A stretch of DNA of 64,000 bases from Alteromonas sp. MMG017 (GTDB taxonomy: Bacteria > Pseudomonadota > Gammaproteobacteria > Enterobacterales > Alteromonadaceae), in the NCBI RefSeq assembly GCF_018100795.1, contig NZ_JAGJDY010000002.1, forward strand, positions 248,001 to 312,000, read 5' to 3'. Made by a program: the position numbers and the translations under genes. Each line of letters opens with the position of its first letter. Within the stretch, counting starts at the first letter, position 1. The notes below the pieces were generated by a model. The model saw nothing but the letters and a program-made list of their open reading frames with translations, did no database searches and had not been told where the DNA came from. Below, piece by piece: positions 7,826-17,104 of this stretch.

Positions 7826-9448
7826 ATGAGTTTAGCGGAACTGGGCACAACCCCAGGCAAAGTGGAAACAATTGAGCAAGTTGGGCATTACATCGACGAC
7901 CCTCTTGCAGCCTTCGCACATATTTGTGCCAAACGTCCTAATGCCTTGTTGTTAGAGTCGGCAGAAATTGACTCTAAAGATGATTTACAAAGTTTATTGA
8001 TGGTGCAAGCGGCCTTGCGCCTAGAATGCAATGGCAACCGAGTTGAGGTTAAGGCCCTAACGGCAAACGGCGCTTCCGTACTGCCAATTTTTAAAACGCA
8101 GTGCCCTTCAGGGGTAACATGCGTTGACAGCACCGACACATCAGTCACCTTATTATGTGAATCTGCGGATGCGCAGTTGGACGAAGACAGCCGCTTAAAG
8201 TCTGCAAGTGTGATGGATACCTTGCGCATTATCGTGAAAAAAATCACGCCTATTCGTCAACACCCTCACGCGCTCTTTGTAGGCGGTGTATTTGCCTATG
8301 ACATGCTAGCAGGTTTTGAATCGCTCCCCCATGTAGATGATGGTGAGAATGATTGCCCTGATTTTGTGTTTTACTTGGCAGAAACGCTTATTACGGTAGA
8401 TCACCAAACTCGCGAAACTCATCTTATTGGCAGCGTATTTAGCGGTGAAGACGTGGCCCAGCAATATTTCGGGATTTCTCAGCGCTTAGAATCACTGCAC
8501 CAGCAATTGCAGGCTATGCCTGAAACACCCACCTTAACTTCAGGTTCTGGTATTGATGGCGCTGTTAGTAATGGAGAGACTGCAGTAAACGTAGATAAAA
8601 GTGATGAAGAATTCTGTGACAACGTGCTCGAGTTAAAGCAGCACATTCTGGCAGGGGATATATTCCAAGTGGTTCCGTCTCGTACGTTCTCACTGCCATG
8701 CCCTTCACCGCTTCTTGCTTATGCACATTTAAAAGAACAAAACCCCAGCCCTTATATGTTCTTTATGCAAGATGAAGCCTTTACTATTTTTGGTGCCTCA
8801 CCGGAATCAGCGCTTAAATATGAAAGTGAAAGCAACCAAGTTGAAATTTACCCCATTGCTGGTACTCGCCCTCGCGGTAAACGCCCAGATGGCAGTATCA
8901 ATCATGACTTAGACAGTCGTATTGAACTTAACTTGCGTGAAGACAACAAAGAGAAGTCTGAACACATCATGCTGGTCGATTTAGCTCGAAATGATGTGGC
9001 GAAAGTAAGCCGCCCTGGAAGCCGCTTCGTAAAAGACTTATTGAAAGTAGATCGCTATTCTCATGTTATGCACCTTGTTTCTCGTGTTGTTGGTCAACTT
9101 CGTGATGATTTAGATGCGCTACATGCGTATCAAGCATGTATGAACATGGGCACCTTAGTGGGTGCGCCAAAAGTAAGTGCCGCTACATTGATTCGTGAAG
9201 TAGAGCAAAAACGTCGTGGCAGTTATGGTGGCGCAGTAGGCTATATAAATGGCCAAGGCGATATGGATACCTGCATTGTTATTCGCTCGGCATTCGTGAA
9301 AAACGGCCGCGCGTTCATACAAGCCGGTGCCGGTGTAGTTTATGACTCTATTCCACAAGCTGAAGCCGATGAAACCCGTGCAAAAGCGCAAGCTGTTATT
9401 AGCGCGGTTAGCGCAGCACTTAAAGCGGAAGCGGAGACACAAGCATGA
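7826..9448 (+). CDS. trpE: Anthranilate synthase component I
   Basis: A 540-residue TrpE that converts chorismate to anthranilate using ammonia from TrpG. The chorismate-binding C-terminal half carries HILAGDIFQVVPSR, YPIAGTRPRGK, EHIMLVDLARND, MNMGTLVGAPKV and IQAGAGVVYDS. The N-terminal part has LLLESAEIDSKDD, similar to the LLES element for tryptophan feedback in enteric TrpE. The ATG at 7826 is chosen since GGAG lies 10 nt upstream; a GTG at 7817 is too close to it. The stop overlaps trpG by ATGA. First structural gene of the operon. Confidence 0.97.
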   Translation: MSLAELGTTPGKVETIEQVGHYIDDPLAAFAHICAKRPNALLLESAEIDSKDDLQSLLMVQAALRLECNGNRVEVKALTANGASVLPIFKTQCPSGVTCVDSTDTSVTLLCESADAQLDEDSRLKSASVMDTLRIIVKKITPIRQHPHALFVGGVFAYDMLAGFESLPHVDDGENDCPDFVFYLAETLITVDHQTRETHLIGSVFSGEDVAQQYFGISQRLESLHQQLQAMPETPTLTSGSGIDGAVSNGETAVNVDKSDEEFCDNVLELKQHILAGDIFQVVPSRTFSLPCPSPLLAYAHLKEQNPSPYMFFMQDEAFTIFGASPESALKYESESNQVEIYPIAGTRPRGKRPDGSINHDLDSRIELNLREDNKEKSEHIMLVDLARNDVAKVSRPGSRFVKDLLKVDRYSHVMHLVSRVVGQLRDDLDALHAYQACMNMGTLVGAPKVSAATLIREVEQKRRGSYGGAVGYINGQGDMDTCIVIRSAFVKNGRAFIQAGAGVVYDSIPQAEADETRAKAQAVISAVSAALKAEAETQA

Positions 9449-10074
9449 GCATGTCTATGATCAACAAAACCACCTTATTCTTGCTCGATAACGTCGACTC
9501 TTTTACCTATAACTTGGTAGATGAATTACGCGCGCTTGATTTAGAGATAAACGTATACCGCAACACCGTGTGCGCCGATATGTTATTCGAAAAAATGCAA
9601 GAGCAAGCTACCAAAAGCCCAGTATTGCTAATGCTATCGCCAGGCCCAGGCGCACCAAGCGAAGCGGGCTGTATGCCAGCTTTACTTGAAAAAGTTGCAG
9701 GTACCTTTCCTGTTCTAGGCATTTGCTTAGGACATCAAGCCATTGTTGAATACTATGGCGGCATTGTGGGCCGCGCCACGCAAGTAATGCACGGAAAAAG
9801 TTCTGCTATCATCCATTCAGAAAAAGACATGTTTACAGATCTGCCACAGCCATTACATGTAGCTCGTTATCATTCGTTAGCCGCACAAACACTCCCTGAC
9901 GCTCTTGAGCCTTGTGCGTCTTGTGTTAACGACGATGGCTCTGAAACCGTCATGGCCGTGTTTAATAAAACTGATAAAATGCTGGGCTTTCAATTTCACC
10001 CTGAGTCGATATTAACGGCCCAAGGTAGTGTGTTGCTGAAGCAAAGCATCGACTATTTAACGCAACAAGGATAA
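9445..10074 (+). CDS. trpG: Anthranilate synthase component II (glutamine amidotransferase)
   Basis: A 209-residue class I glutamine amidotransferase supplying ammonia to TrpE. Seen are LLDNVDSFTYNL at the N-terminus, LSPGPGAPSEAG (oxyanion strand), GICLGHQ with the catalytic Cys, KSSAIIHS, and QFHPESILT with catalytic His and Glu. It starts at an ATGA overlap with trpE. TrpG is free-standing and not fused to TrpD as it is in E. coli. It could also serve p-aminobenzoate synthesis, as PabA-type proteins do in some bacteria. Confidence 0.97.
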   Translation: MSMSMINKTTLFLLDNVDSFTYNLVDELRALDLEINVYRNTVCADMLFEKMQEQATKSPVLLMLSPGPGAPSEAGCMPALLEKVAGTFPVLGICLGHQAIVEYYGGIVGRATQVMHGKSSAIIHSEKDMFTDLPQPLHVARYHSLAAQTLPDALEPCASCVNDDGSETVMAVFNKTDKMLGFQFHPESILTAQGSVLLKQSIDYLTQQG

Positions 10075-10078
10075 AGCC

Positions 10079-11110
10079 ATGTTTGACGCTACTCCATTAC
10101 TTGAAAAACTTATCAAACAAACGGCGCTGTCTCAAACCGAAGCTTACACATTGTTCAACAGTCTTATGCACGGTGAACAAAGCGAAGCCGTTATTGCAGC
10201 CGTGCTCACAGCACTAAAAATTAAGCATGAATCACCCGGTGAAATTGCCGGTGCGGCTAGTGCCATGGTGGCGAACGCCAAGCCATTTCCTGCCCCCACC
10301 TACCCGTTCGCCGACATCGTAGGCACAGGCGGAGATGGACACAACACCATCAATATTTCTAGCGCTGCGGGTGTTGTTGCAGCTGCGTGTGGTGTGAAAG
10401 TGGCCAAACATGGCAACAGAAGTGTCTCGAGTAAATCTGGCTCCGCCGATTTGTTCAAACAGTTCGGGTTGAATTTGGAAATTACCCCAGAATTGTCGAG
10501 AAAATGCTTAGATGAAGCAAATTTCACATTTCTTTTTGCGCCGGTTTATCACGCGGGCATGCGTTTCGCAGCCCCCGTCCGTGCTGCCCTGAAGACCAGA
10601 ACATTGTTCAACATACTAGGTCCACTAGCCAATCCAGCGGGCCCAACGCATGGTGTGTTCGGCGTTTACTCTCCCGAACTGCTTGAACCTTACGCAAAAA
10701 CCCTTATGCTTCTTGGCCAACATCGCGCCATGATTGTTCACGGCGACGGTCTAGATGAGCTTGCTCTGCATGGGGAATCTATCATTTACGATCTTGAGCA
10801 CGGTGATATTCGTAAGTTAACCGTGACCGCTGAAGACTTCGGCCTTTCCTCATACCCATTATCGGCCATTGAGGGCGGCGAGCCAGAAGAGAACAAGAAA
10901 TACATTGAAGCTGCGTTAGCCGGTGAAGGCCATGAAGCCCATCGTGCTGCCATTGCCATGAACTGCGGCGCACTACTTAAAGTTACCGGTACCGCCGATT
11001 CATTTAAAGACGGTACCGAGATGGCCATGCAGGCTATGAAAGACGCAAAACCTTTGGCGGTATTAAACCAAGTTGCCAAAATCAGTCAGGAGGTCAGCAC
11101 TGATGCCTAA
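10079..11110 (+). CDS. trpD: Anthranilate phosphoribosyltransferase
   Basis: A 343-residue TrpD that joins anthranilate to PRPP. The family blocks are ADIVGTGGDGHNTINISSAA (PRPP-binding glycine loop), AKHGNRSVSSKSGSAD, FLFAPVYHAGMRF, RTLFNILGPLANPA and VHGDGLDEL. It begins 4 nt after trpG and its last 8 nt overlap trpC. Length is normal for a stand-alone TrpD. Confidence 0.97.
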   Translation: MFDATPLLEKLIKQTALSQTEAYTLFNSLMHGEQSEAVIAAVLTALKIKHESPGEIAGAASAMVANAKPFPAPTYPFADIVGTGGDGHNTINISSAAGVVAAACGVKVAKHGNRSVSSKSGSADLFKQFGLNLEITPELSRKCLDEANFTFLFAPVYHAGMRFAAPVRAALKTRTLFNILGPLANPAGPTHGVFGVYSPELLEPYAKTLMLLGQHRAMIVHGDGLDELALHGESIIYDLEHGDIRKLTVTAEDFGLSSYPLSAIEGGEPEENKKYIEAALAGEGHEAHRAAIAMNCGALLKVTGTADSFKDGTEMAMQAMKDAKPLAVLNQVAKISQEVSTDA

Positions 11111-12500
11111 TGTGCTAGAAAAAATTGTCGCCGATAAACGCATTGAAGTTGATGCCAGAAAAACGGCTTTGCCCCTTGAAAGCTTTAAATCAGCTCTAGT
11201 GCCTTCAAACAAAAGCTTGTTTGATGCATTGAACGAACCGAATGCGGGCTTTATTTTTGAATGTAAAAAAGCCTCGCCCTCAAAAGGGCTTATTCGCGAA
11301 CATTTCGACCTAGATGAAATTTTAGCCGCATACACACCCTATGCCGCGGGCATTTCAGTACTTACTGACGAGAAGTACTTTCAAGGTAAATTTGAATATT
11401 TGGCCTACGTTACAGAACGTGTAGCACAGCCTGTGTTAAACAAAGATTTCTTTATTGATACTTATCAGGTTTATTTGGCTCGTCATTACAACGCCGATGC
11501 CGTGCTGCTGATGCTAAGCGTGTTAGACGATGCGCAGTATCGTGAACTTGCCACCGTGGCCAATAGCTTGTCGTTAGATATTCTTACTGAAGTGAGTAAC
11601 GAAGAAGAAATGCATCGCGCCATTGCCCTTGAAGCAAACATCATTGGCATCAACAACCGTAACTTACGCGACTTATCCACTGATTTAGCGACCACAGAAC
11701 ACTTGGTGCCTATGCTGGAAAAGGCTACGCACGACTTTGTTGTGATTTCAGAATCTGGCATTTATACCCATGAAGATGTACTTCGCTTAAGCCCGCTTTG
11801 CCAAGGTTTCTTGGTAGGCAGTGCACTTATGTCGCAAGCTAATTTAAATCGGGCTGTTCGCAGCGTAATTTACGGTTCGGTAAAAGTGTGCGGGTTAACC
11901 AGTGCTGCACAAGCACAACTTGCATTTGAAAGTGGCGCCAGTATGGGCGGGCTGATTTTCGCTGAAAAATCACCTCGCTGCGTCACCGAATCTACTGCAA
12001 AAGATATCGTAGAAACCGTTGAAGGCGATTACGTAGGCGTGTTTGTAAATCACGACATCGATTATGTTGCCAAGTTAGCTACATCGCTCTCGCTAGCCGC
12101 CGTTCAATTGCACGGCAGCGAAGATGCAGCATATCGAGCAACGCTGAAAAACGCCCTGCCAGCAAGTTGTGAAATATGGCAAGCCGAAGGCGTGAAAGGC
12201 GCATTGCCTGAGCAACTACCTCAGCTATTAGAAGACGAGAATATCGATTATGTACTACTTGATTGCCAAGTAGGTAATGCCAAAGGCGGTACAGGTGAAA
12301 GCTTCGATTGGCGATTGTTAGACAATATAGCCAACAAGCAAAAAATTATTCTAGCCGGTGGAATTAACGCTACCAATATTGCCCAAGGCATTAACGTAGG
12401 CTGCGCAACCATCGACGTAAATTCAGGGGTAGAGAGTGCCCCAGGCGAAAAGTCGGCTGAAAAGTTAGCCGAGCTATTTTCAATTTGTCGCCGCTATTAA
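11103..12500 (+). CDS. trpCF: Bifunctional indole-3-glycerol-phosphate synthase / phosphoribosylanthranilate isomerase
   Basis: A 465-residue fusion of two TIM barrels, as in E. coli TrpC. The first ~255 residues are IGPS: VLEKIVADKRIEVDARK, FECKKASPSKG, ISVLTDEKYFQG, VLNKDFFID, IIGINNRNLRD and VISESGI. The rest is PRAI starting at VKVCGLTS, with FAEKSPRCV, VGVFVNHDI, LHGSED and LLDCQVGNAKGGTG. The ATG at 11103 has a near-perfect AGGAGGT ten bases ahead and overlaps the trpD stop by 8 nt; a longer reading starting within trpD is not needed. Confidence 0.96.
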   Translation: MPNVLEKIVADKRIEVDARKTALPLESFKSALVPSNKSLFDALNEPNAGFIFECKKASPSKGLIREHFDLDEILAAYTPYAAGISVLTDEKYFQGKFEYLAYVTERVAQPVLNKDFFIDTYQVYLARHYNADAVLLMLSVLDDAQYRELATVANSLSLDILTEVSNEEEMHRAIALEANIIGINNRNLRDLSTDLATTEHLVPMLEKATHDFVVISESGIYTHEDVLRLSPLCQGFLVGSALMSQANLNRAVRSVIYGSVKVCGLTSAAQAQLAFESGASMGGLIFAEKSPRCVTESTAKDIVETVEGDYVGVFVNHDIDYVAKLATSLSLAAVQLHGSEDAAYRATLKNALPASCEIWQAEGVKGALPEQLPQLLEDENIDYVLLDCQVGNAKGGTGESFDWRLLDNIANKQKIILAGGINATNIAQGINVGCATIDVNSGVESAPGEKSAEKLAELFSICRRY

Positions 12501-12515
12501 CACTTAGGACAACGC

Positions 12516-13697
12516 ATGAATCAATTAGATACAAAATTTGGAGAGTTCGGTGGCATGTATGTGCCAGAACTACTTATTCCTGCACTGGACCAACTAGAAA
12601 AAGCGTTTCTAGATGCGAAAGATGATCCTAGCTTCAATAAAGAGTTTTTGGGGTTATTAAAAGATTACGCAGGTCGCCCAACAGCGATGACGCTAACCCG
12701 CAATTTGGTGAGCAACCCTAAGGTAAAATTGTACCTTAAACGTGAAGACTTACTTCACGGTGGTGCCCACAAAACCAACCAAGTATTGGGTCAAGCGCTT
12801 TTAACAAAGCGTATGGGTAAAACCGAAGTGATTGCAGAAACTGGCGCTGGCCAGCACGGCGTTGCTACTGCGTTAGCATGCGCACTATTAGGCCTAAAAG
12901 CCCGTATTTATATGGGTGCTAAAGATGTAGAGCGTCAAGCGCCTAACGTTTTCCGTATGAAGCTAATGGGTGCAGAAGTTATTCCGGTAAATGCTGGCTC
13001 TGGCACACTCAAAGATGCGGTAAACGAAGCCATGCGTGATTGGTCTGCTAATTACGATACAGCACATTATCTGTTAGGTACGGCTGCAGGTCCTCACCCA
13101 TTCCCAACAATCGTACGTGAATACCACCGCATGATTGGCGAAGAGACCCGTGCACAAATTTTAGAAAAAGAAGGCCGTTTGCCAGATGCTGTTGTGGCTT
13201 GTGTAGGTGGTGGTTCAAATGCCATTGGCATGTTTGCTGATTTCATCGACGAACCTTCTGTAAGACTTGTGGGTGTTGAGCCTGCCGGTAAAGGGGTGCA
13301 CACCAAAGAGCACGGCGCCACTATTGTGACCGGGACCAAAGGTATATTGCACGGCGCTTACACCTTCATTATGCAAGACCATGAAGGTCAGATTGAAGAG
13401 AGCTACTCAGTTTCTGCCGGATTAGATTACCCAGCAGTTGGCCCTCAACATGCTTATTTAGCTGAAACAGGCCGTGCTGAGTACGTTGCAGCTACCGATG
13501 AAGAAGCCCTTAACGCGTTCCAATTACTCGCACGCAAAGAAGGTATTATTCCTGCGCTTGAGTCTTCACACGCCCTTGCACACGCATTAAATATGGCCGA
13601 CGAAGCAGAAGAAGAAACCATTATTGTGGTGAACTTATCTGGCCGTGGTGATAAAGACTTGGCTCACGTAACCAAAATTTTAGGGGACAAACTGTAA
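12516..13697 (+). CDS. trpB: Tryptophan synthase beta chain
   Basis: A 393-residue PLP enzyme that condenses indole with serine. Motifs: [12 protein letters not shown] at the start, [28 protein letters not shown] with the PLP lysine in [29 protein letters not shown] for phosphate binding, and NLSGRGDKD near the end. Length matches TrpB1-type enzymes. It shares one base with trpA (TAATG), consistent with equal expression of both subunits of the alpha2-beta2 complex. Confidence 0.98.
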   Translation: MNQLDTKFGEFGGMYVPELLIPALDQLEKAFLDAKDDPSFNKEFLGLLKDYAGRPTAMTLTRNLVSNPKVKLYLKREDLLHGGAHKTNQVLGQALLTKRMGKTEVIAETGAGQHGVATALACALLGLKARIYMGAKDVERQAPNVFRMKLMGAEVIPVNAGSGTLKDAVNEAMRDWSANYDTAHYLLGTAAGPHPFPTIVREYHRMIGEETRAQILEKEGRLPDAVVACVGGGSNAIGMFADFIDEPSVRLVGVEPAGKGVHTKEHGATIVTGTKGILHGAYTFIMQDHEGQIEESYSVSAGLDYPAVGPQHAYLAETGRAEYVAATDEEALNAFQLLARKEGIIPALESSHALAHALNMADEAEEETIIVVNLSGRGDKDLAHVTKILGDKL

Positions 13698-14506
13698 TGG
13701 AAAGATATGCAGAAATGTTTGCGCGCCTAGACGCAAAAAATGAAGGCGCTTTTGTTCCCTTCGTAATGATAGGCGACCCTGACTTAGCGCAATCTGAAGC
13801 GATTATTTGCCAATTAGTAGAAAGTGGTGCCGATGCTTTGGAATTGGGTATCCCTTACTCAGATCCAATCGCTGATGGCCCTACTATTCAAGCCGCTAGT
13901 ATTCGTGCCCATAAAAGTAAGGTTTCAGTAGCCAATTGTTTTGAATTACTGGCTCGCGTTCGTAGTAAGTACCCACAAGTTCCTATTGGTTTGCTTTTAT
14001 ACAGTAATTTAGTAATGGCACAATCAATCGATGGTTTTTACAAAAAAGCCAGTGATGCAGGTGTCGATTCTATTTTGGTTGCTGATGTTCCTATCCGCGA
14101 AGCTGCGCCATTTCAAAAAGCGGCAGATGCCAATGGCATTTCACAAATTTTGATAGCTCCACCGAATGCAACCGATGAAACCATGGAAAAAATTGGTGAA
14201 TATTCGAAAGGCTATACCTACTTGTTAGGTAGAGCTGGGGTTACTGGCGCTGAAACTGCGGTTGAAATTCCTGCCGCAGAGTTGATTGCACGACTAACAG
14301 CACACAAGTGTGCCCCCCCATTACTTGGGTTTGGTATTTCTACGCCAGCACAAGTTAAGTCGGCTATTGATGCTGGTGCAGCAGGTGCTATTTCGGGCTC
14401 CGCTACAGTGAACTTAATTGCGGCAAACTTAGACGACAATAATGCGATGCTAAGTGCATTAGGTGAGTTTGTTCAGTCTATGAAAGCGGCTACTGCTAAA
14501 GATTAA
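13697..14506 (+). CDS. trpA: Tryptophan synthase alpha chain
   Basis: A 269-residue TIM barrel cleaving indole-glycerol phosphate and passing indole to TrpB. Catalytic Glu lies in [16 protein letters not shown], and Asp in the [12 protein letters not shown] segment; also [15 protein letters not shown] and [11 protein letters not shown] for phosphate binding. The start overlaps the trpB stop by one base. It is the last biosynthetic gene of the operon, followed 17 nt later by yciI. Confidence 0.97.
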   Translation: MERYAEMFARLDAKNEGAFVPFVMIGDPDLAQSEAIICQLVESGADALELGIPYSDPIADGPTIQAASIRAHKSKVSVANCFELLARVRSKYPQVPIGLLLYSNLVMAQSIDGFYKKASDAGVDSILVADVPIREAAPFQKAADANGISQILIAPPNATDETMEKIGEYSKGYTYLLGRAGVTGAETAVEIPAAELIARLTAHKCAPPLLGFGISTPAQVKSAIDAGAAGAISGSATVNLIAANLDDNNAMLSALGEFVQSMKAATAKD

Positions 14507-14523
14507 GGATTAGGTGTCATAAT

Positions 14524-14823
14524 ATGCTTTATATGATTTGCGCTACCGATGTAGCAAATAGCTTAGAAAATCGTTTAGCGGCCCGCCCTGCACATTTAGC
14601 GCGTTTAAATACGTTAAAGGATGAAGGCAGGTTAGTGATAGCTGGCCCCTTCCCCGCTATCGACAGCCCAGATCCTGGCCCAGCAGGTTTTACCGGTTCA
14701 TTGGTGGTTGCAGAGTTTGAATCGCTAGAAGCGGCGCAAGCGTGGGCAGATGCCGACCCTTACATTGAAGCGGGCGTTTACGAAAGCGTAATGGTTAAGC
14801 CATATAAGAAAGTGCTTCCTTAG
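14524..14823 (+). CDS. yciI: YciI-like protein
   Basis: A 99-residue dimeric alpha-beta (ferredoxin-like) protein closely matching E. coli Yci[34 protein letters not shown] and [16 protein letters not shown]. Its role is not established; the conserved His and Asp suggest an enzymatic pocket. Position 17 nt behind trpA and ahead of a shared terminator makes it part of the trp transcript. Confidence 0.9.
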   Translation: MLYMICATDVANSLENRLAARPAHLARLNTLKDEGRLVIAGPFPAIDSPDPGPAGFTGSLVVAEFESLEAAQAWADADPYIEAGVYESVMVKPYKKVLP

Positions 14824-14939
14824 CGGTGATTGAGCTGCGCCTATTTATGGTTTTATAACGAGTAAAGGCGCTATGGCAAGCTTTTAAGCCCTTTGTGGAA
14901 AATACGTTAATCAAGCAATGAGCTTCGATTTTCGCCAAT

Positions 14940-14986
14940 AAAAAAGCCTGAGAGAAATGCTGACACATTCCTTTCAGGCTTTTTTG
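14940..14986 (+). terminator. Terminator of the trp operon
   Basis: AAAAAGCCTGA and TCAGGCTTTTT pair over 11 bp. The 23-nt interior can extend the stem imperfectly (GAAATG with CATTCC). A T-run follows. It lies 117 nt past yciI. Confidence 0.85.
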
Positions 14987-14992
14987 TGTGCA

Positions 14993-15162
14993 ACGCTAAA
15001 TTGGACAAACGCTAAATTGGACAAACGCTAAATCGGACACACACTCAAATCCAAACCATTTTTAAATTTGGACAGTCACTCCAATTATGCGTTCCGCTGG
15101 CTAATTAGCACTTATTACCTACCGACATTTAGTTGGAAACACTTAGTTGGACACACACTCAT
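14993..15162 (-). repeat. Cluster of TTGGACA repeats including a 16-bp tandem
   Basis: First come units of ACGCTAAATTGGACAA with a 16-nt period (starts at 14993, 15009, 15025), the third grading into CGGACACACACTCAA. Then TTGGACAGTCACTCC at 15068-15082 and TTGGACACACACTCAT at 15147-15162. All read in the same direction, i.e. GTGTGTCC or GACTGTCC on the minus strand. The cluster fills the gap between the trp terminator and the 3' end of the FMN-barrel gene. The rest of this 353-base gap holds no gene that I can see. Confidence 0.7.
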
Positions 15163-15176
15163 CCAAACTGTTTTAG

Positions 15177-15641
15177 CTACAATGTAACTTTGTCGTGTTC
15201 ACCCATTTCATCTGGTGAAATGGTTTTGCCCGTCATCAATTTAAACATCCCTTTAAGAGAAGGGTCTGCTTCCCAGATTTCGGCATCCGCCAAATTAAAT
15301 CGCAGCATAAGTAGATTAGGATCGTCCTTACCTTTCTCATACCATGCCTCAACACCGTTAGACCAATACTTATCGATAATGTCTTGGCGAGTTTCCTGAA
15401 CTAAAGTTCCTCGGATGCATGCAAATACATCATGGCCTTTCGACGAAAACTGTACCATTGCTTCACCACCTTCAGCGATACGATTATCCTTGGTGGTATA
15501 AAACCAAAATTCGCTATTAGCGTGCTTATCGAGCTGGGCACGCATTGGCTCAGAGTGCGTATTTTTACCAGTAAGACTTACCATTACATTTGGGCTGCTA
15601 GACATAGCTTCCCACATTGCCGTTTTAATATCGTGCGACAT
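15177..15641 (-). CDS. Pyridoxamine 5'-phosphate oxidase-like FMN-binding protein (general stress protein 26 type)
   Basis: A 154-residue split beta-barrel protein of the Pyridox_oxase_2 / general stress protein 26 type. Indicative segments: SLTGKNTHSEPMRAQ, ANSEFWFYTTKDNRIAE, VQFSSKGHDVFACIRGT, and IIDKYWSNGVEAWYEKGKDD, typical of the family's FMN and substrate edges. Such proteins bind flavin, but their reactions are mostly unknown. It stands alone, its stop only 15 nt from a GTGTGTCC-type repeat. Confidence 0.75.
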   Translation of the reverse strand: MSHDIKTAMWEAMSSSPNVMVSLTGKNTHSEPMRAQLDKHANSEFWFYTTKDNRIAEGGEAMVQFSSKGHDVFACIRGTLVQETRQDIIDKYWSNGVEAWYEKGKDDPNLLMLRFNLADAEIWEADPSLKGMFKLMTGKTISPDEMGEHDKVTL

Positions 15642-15850
15642 ACTCCCTCCGTTGCATACAATTAAAATAAACTTACCTCATTACAATTCACACTACGTGC
15701 CAGAAAGAACATTAATCACTACAGACGAGGCCATACAAGGGATTTACAAACAAGGCACCCTGTAAAAACGTAAAGCATTTCGTACTAGTACCTATAACCT
15801 ATTCACTCTTACAGTAAGTTTTTCACACCAACTAAAATTGAGAACTAACA

Positions 15851-15991
15851 TTGGACACACACTTTAACTTAAGAAAAAGTTGGACAGTCACTCAAACGTG
15901 AGTGGCTTCTGTCACCTATAAACTTAAACCTTGAGTGTGTGTCCAATTCAGTAGTTAGTTGAATTTCTTGTAGACTTAAGTGACTGTCCCA
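15851..15991. repeat. Four interleaved GTGTGTCC / GACTGTCC elements
   Basis: Two inverted pairs are interlaced. Class I: ATTGGACACACACT at 15851-15864 and its exact complement AGTGTGTGTCCAAT at 15935-15948. Class II: GGACAGTCACT at 15883-15893 and AGTGACTGTCC at 15980-15990. The order is A, B, A', B'. They occupy most of the 501-base divergent region between the FMN-barrel gene and the PepSY gene. Outside them (15642-15850, 15992-16142) I see no gene. Confidence 0.75.
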
Positions 15992-16142
15992 CATTCACTC
16001 TTGCACTTCAGGCTTGATACTAAGGCTTTATGTACACGCTCAATTTAGCAAGGTAGACTTATACAGACATTCAGTAATGGTTCAGCTCCGGTCTATATAC
16101 TAGATATCTATCGGGCTTTGCCTGCTTTTTTGGTGAGGATAT

Positions 16143-16418
16143 ATGGTGAACACACTTCGCGCGGTGGCTTTAGTGCTAACCCTGTTTATATGCAGTGGTG
16201 GTAGTGCCTTTGCGCAGCAGGAAAAGAGTGGCGAATTAAGCAAGAGCCAAGCTGTGGAACGTGCCCGTCAGGTCGAAGCTGGACGTGTACTTCGTGTAAG
16301 CCAAACTAACCAGAAGTACCGCGTTAAAGTTTTAAAGGAGTCGGGCCGTGTAGTCTCTGTTGACGTAGACAAGCGCTCTGGAAAAGTGAAGACATCTAAG
16401 AAAAATTCAAAGGATTAA
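16143..16418 (+). CDS. Small exported PepSY-like protein
   Basis: A 91-residue protein with a signal peptide of about 24 residues ending in AFA-QQ. The mature part has the PepSY pattern: SKSQAVERARQVEAGRVL, then a strand-rich YRVKVLKESGRVVSVDVD and a Lys-rich end. PepSY domains act as inhibitors or ligand sensors in the periplasm. A GTGAGGAT ribosome site precedes the ATG. It is 1 nt ahead of the response regulator, so it probably feeds into or reads out the following two-component system. Confidence 0.75.
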   Translation: MVNTLRAVALVLTLFICSGGSAFAQQEKSGELSKSQAVERARQVEAGRVLRVSQTNQKYRVKVLKESGRVVSVDVDKRSGKVKTSKKNSKD

Positions 16419-16419
16419 C

Positions 16420-17094
16420 ATGCGGATACTCATTGCTGAAGACGACAGCCGCCTACTAACCCAGCTTGACAGCCTACTACAGCAACATGGCTATAGTGTA
16501 GATTTGGCCGACAACGGCGAGCATGCGCTTTATCAACTCAATGAATATGCTTACGATTTAGCTATCATCGATATCGGCTTACCTAAAATGGATGGCTTCG
16601 AAGTTATCCGAAAAGCAAGGCAGGAAGACATCCGCTGTCCCGTACTTATCTTAACTGCTCGTGATCGCTGGCAGGAAAAAGTCGAAGGGTTAGACGCAGG
16701 AGCTGATGATTACCTTACTAAACCTTTTCACAATGAAGAGTTATTGGCACGGGTTAAAGCACTAATTCGTCGCGCCTCTGGCCAAGCAAACCCTGTCATA
16801 CAGTTCGGTCCTATTTCGCTGGACACAGTCGCAGAAGAAATTACCGTCAATGATGCCCCTCTTGAATTGACTGCGTATGAATACAAAGTCATGGAATACT
16901 TGATGCTGAACCCGCAGAAAGTGGTCTCGAAAACAGAGTTAACTGAGCATATTTACGATCAAGATTTTGATCTCGATAGTAACGTGATTGAAGTTTTTGT
17001 TGGCCGGTTGCGTAAAAAGCTAGATCCTGAAGGTAGCTTCAAGCCCATTGAAACCCTTCGAGGGCGTGGATATAGGATTAACCGCAATCTATGA
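16420..17094 (+). CDS. OmpR/PhoP-type response regulator
   Basis: A 224-residue DNA-binding response regulator. The receiver has the acidic pair D8-D9, phospho-acceptor D51 in IIDIGLP, T79 and K101 in YLTKPFH. The C-terminal winged helix has LTAYEYKVMEYLMLNP, VVSKTELTEHIYDQDFDLDSN and VFVGRLRKKL...RGRGYR. It resembles the PhoP/QseB branch. It lies between a PepSY gene (1 nt away) and the sensor kinase (10 nt away), so the three are one operon. Confidence 0.92.
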   Translation: MRILIAEDDSRLLTQLDSLLQQHGYSVDLADNGEHALYQLNEYAYDLAIIDIGLPKMDGFEVIRKARQEDIRCPVLILTARDRWQEKVEGLDAGADDYLTKPFHNEELLARVKALIRRASGQANPVIQFGPISLDTVAEEITVNDAPLELTAYEYKVMEYLMLNPQKVVSKTELTEHIYDQDFDLDSNVIEVFVGRLRKKLDPEGSFKPIETLRGRGYRINRNL

Positions 17095-17104
17095 AGCATA
17101 ACCG

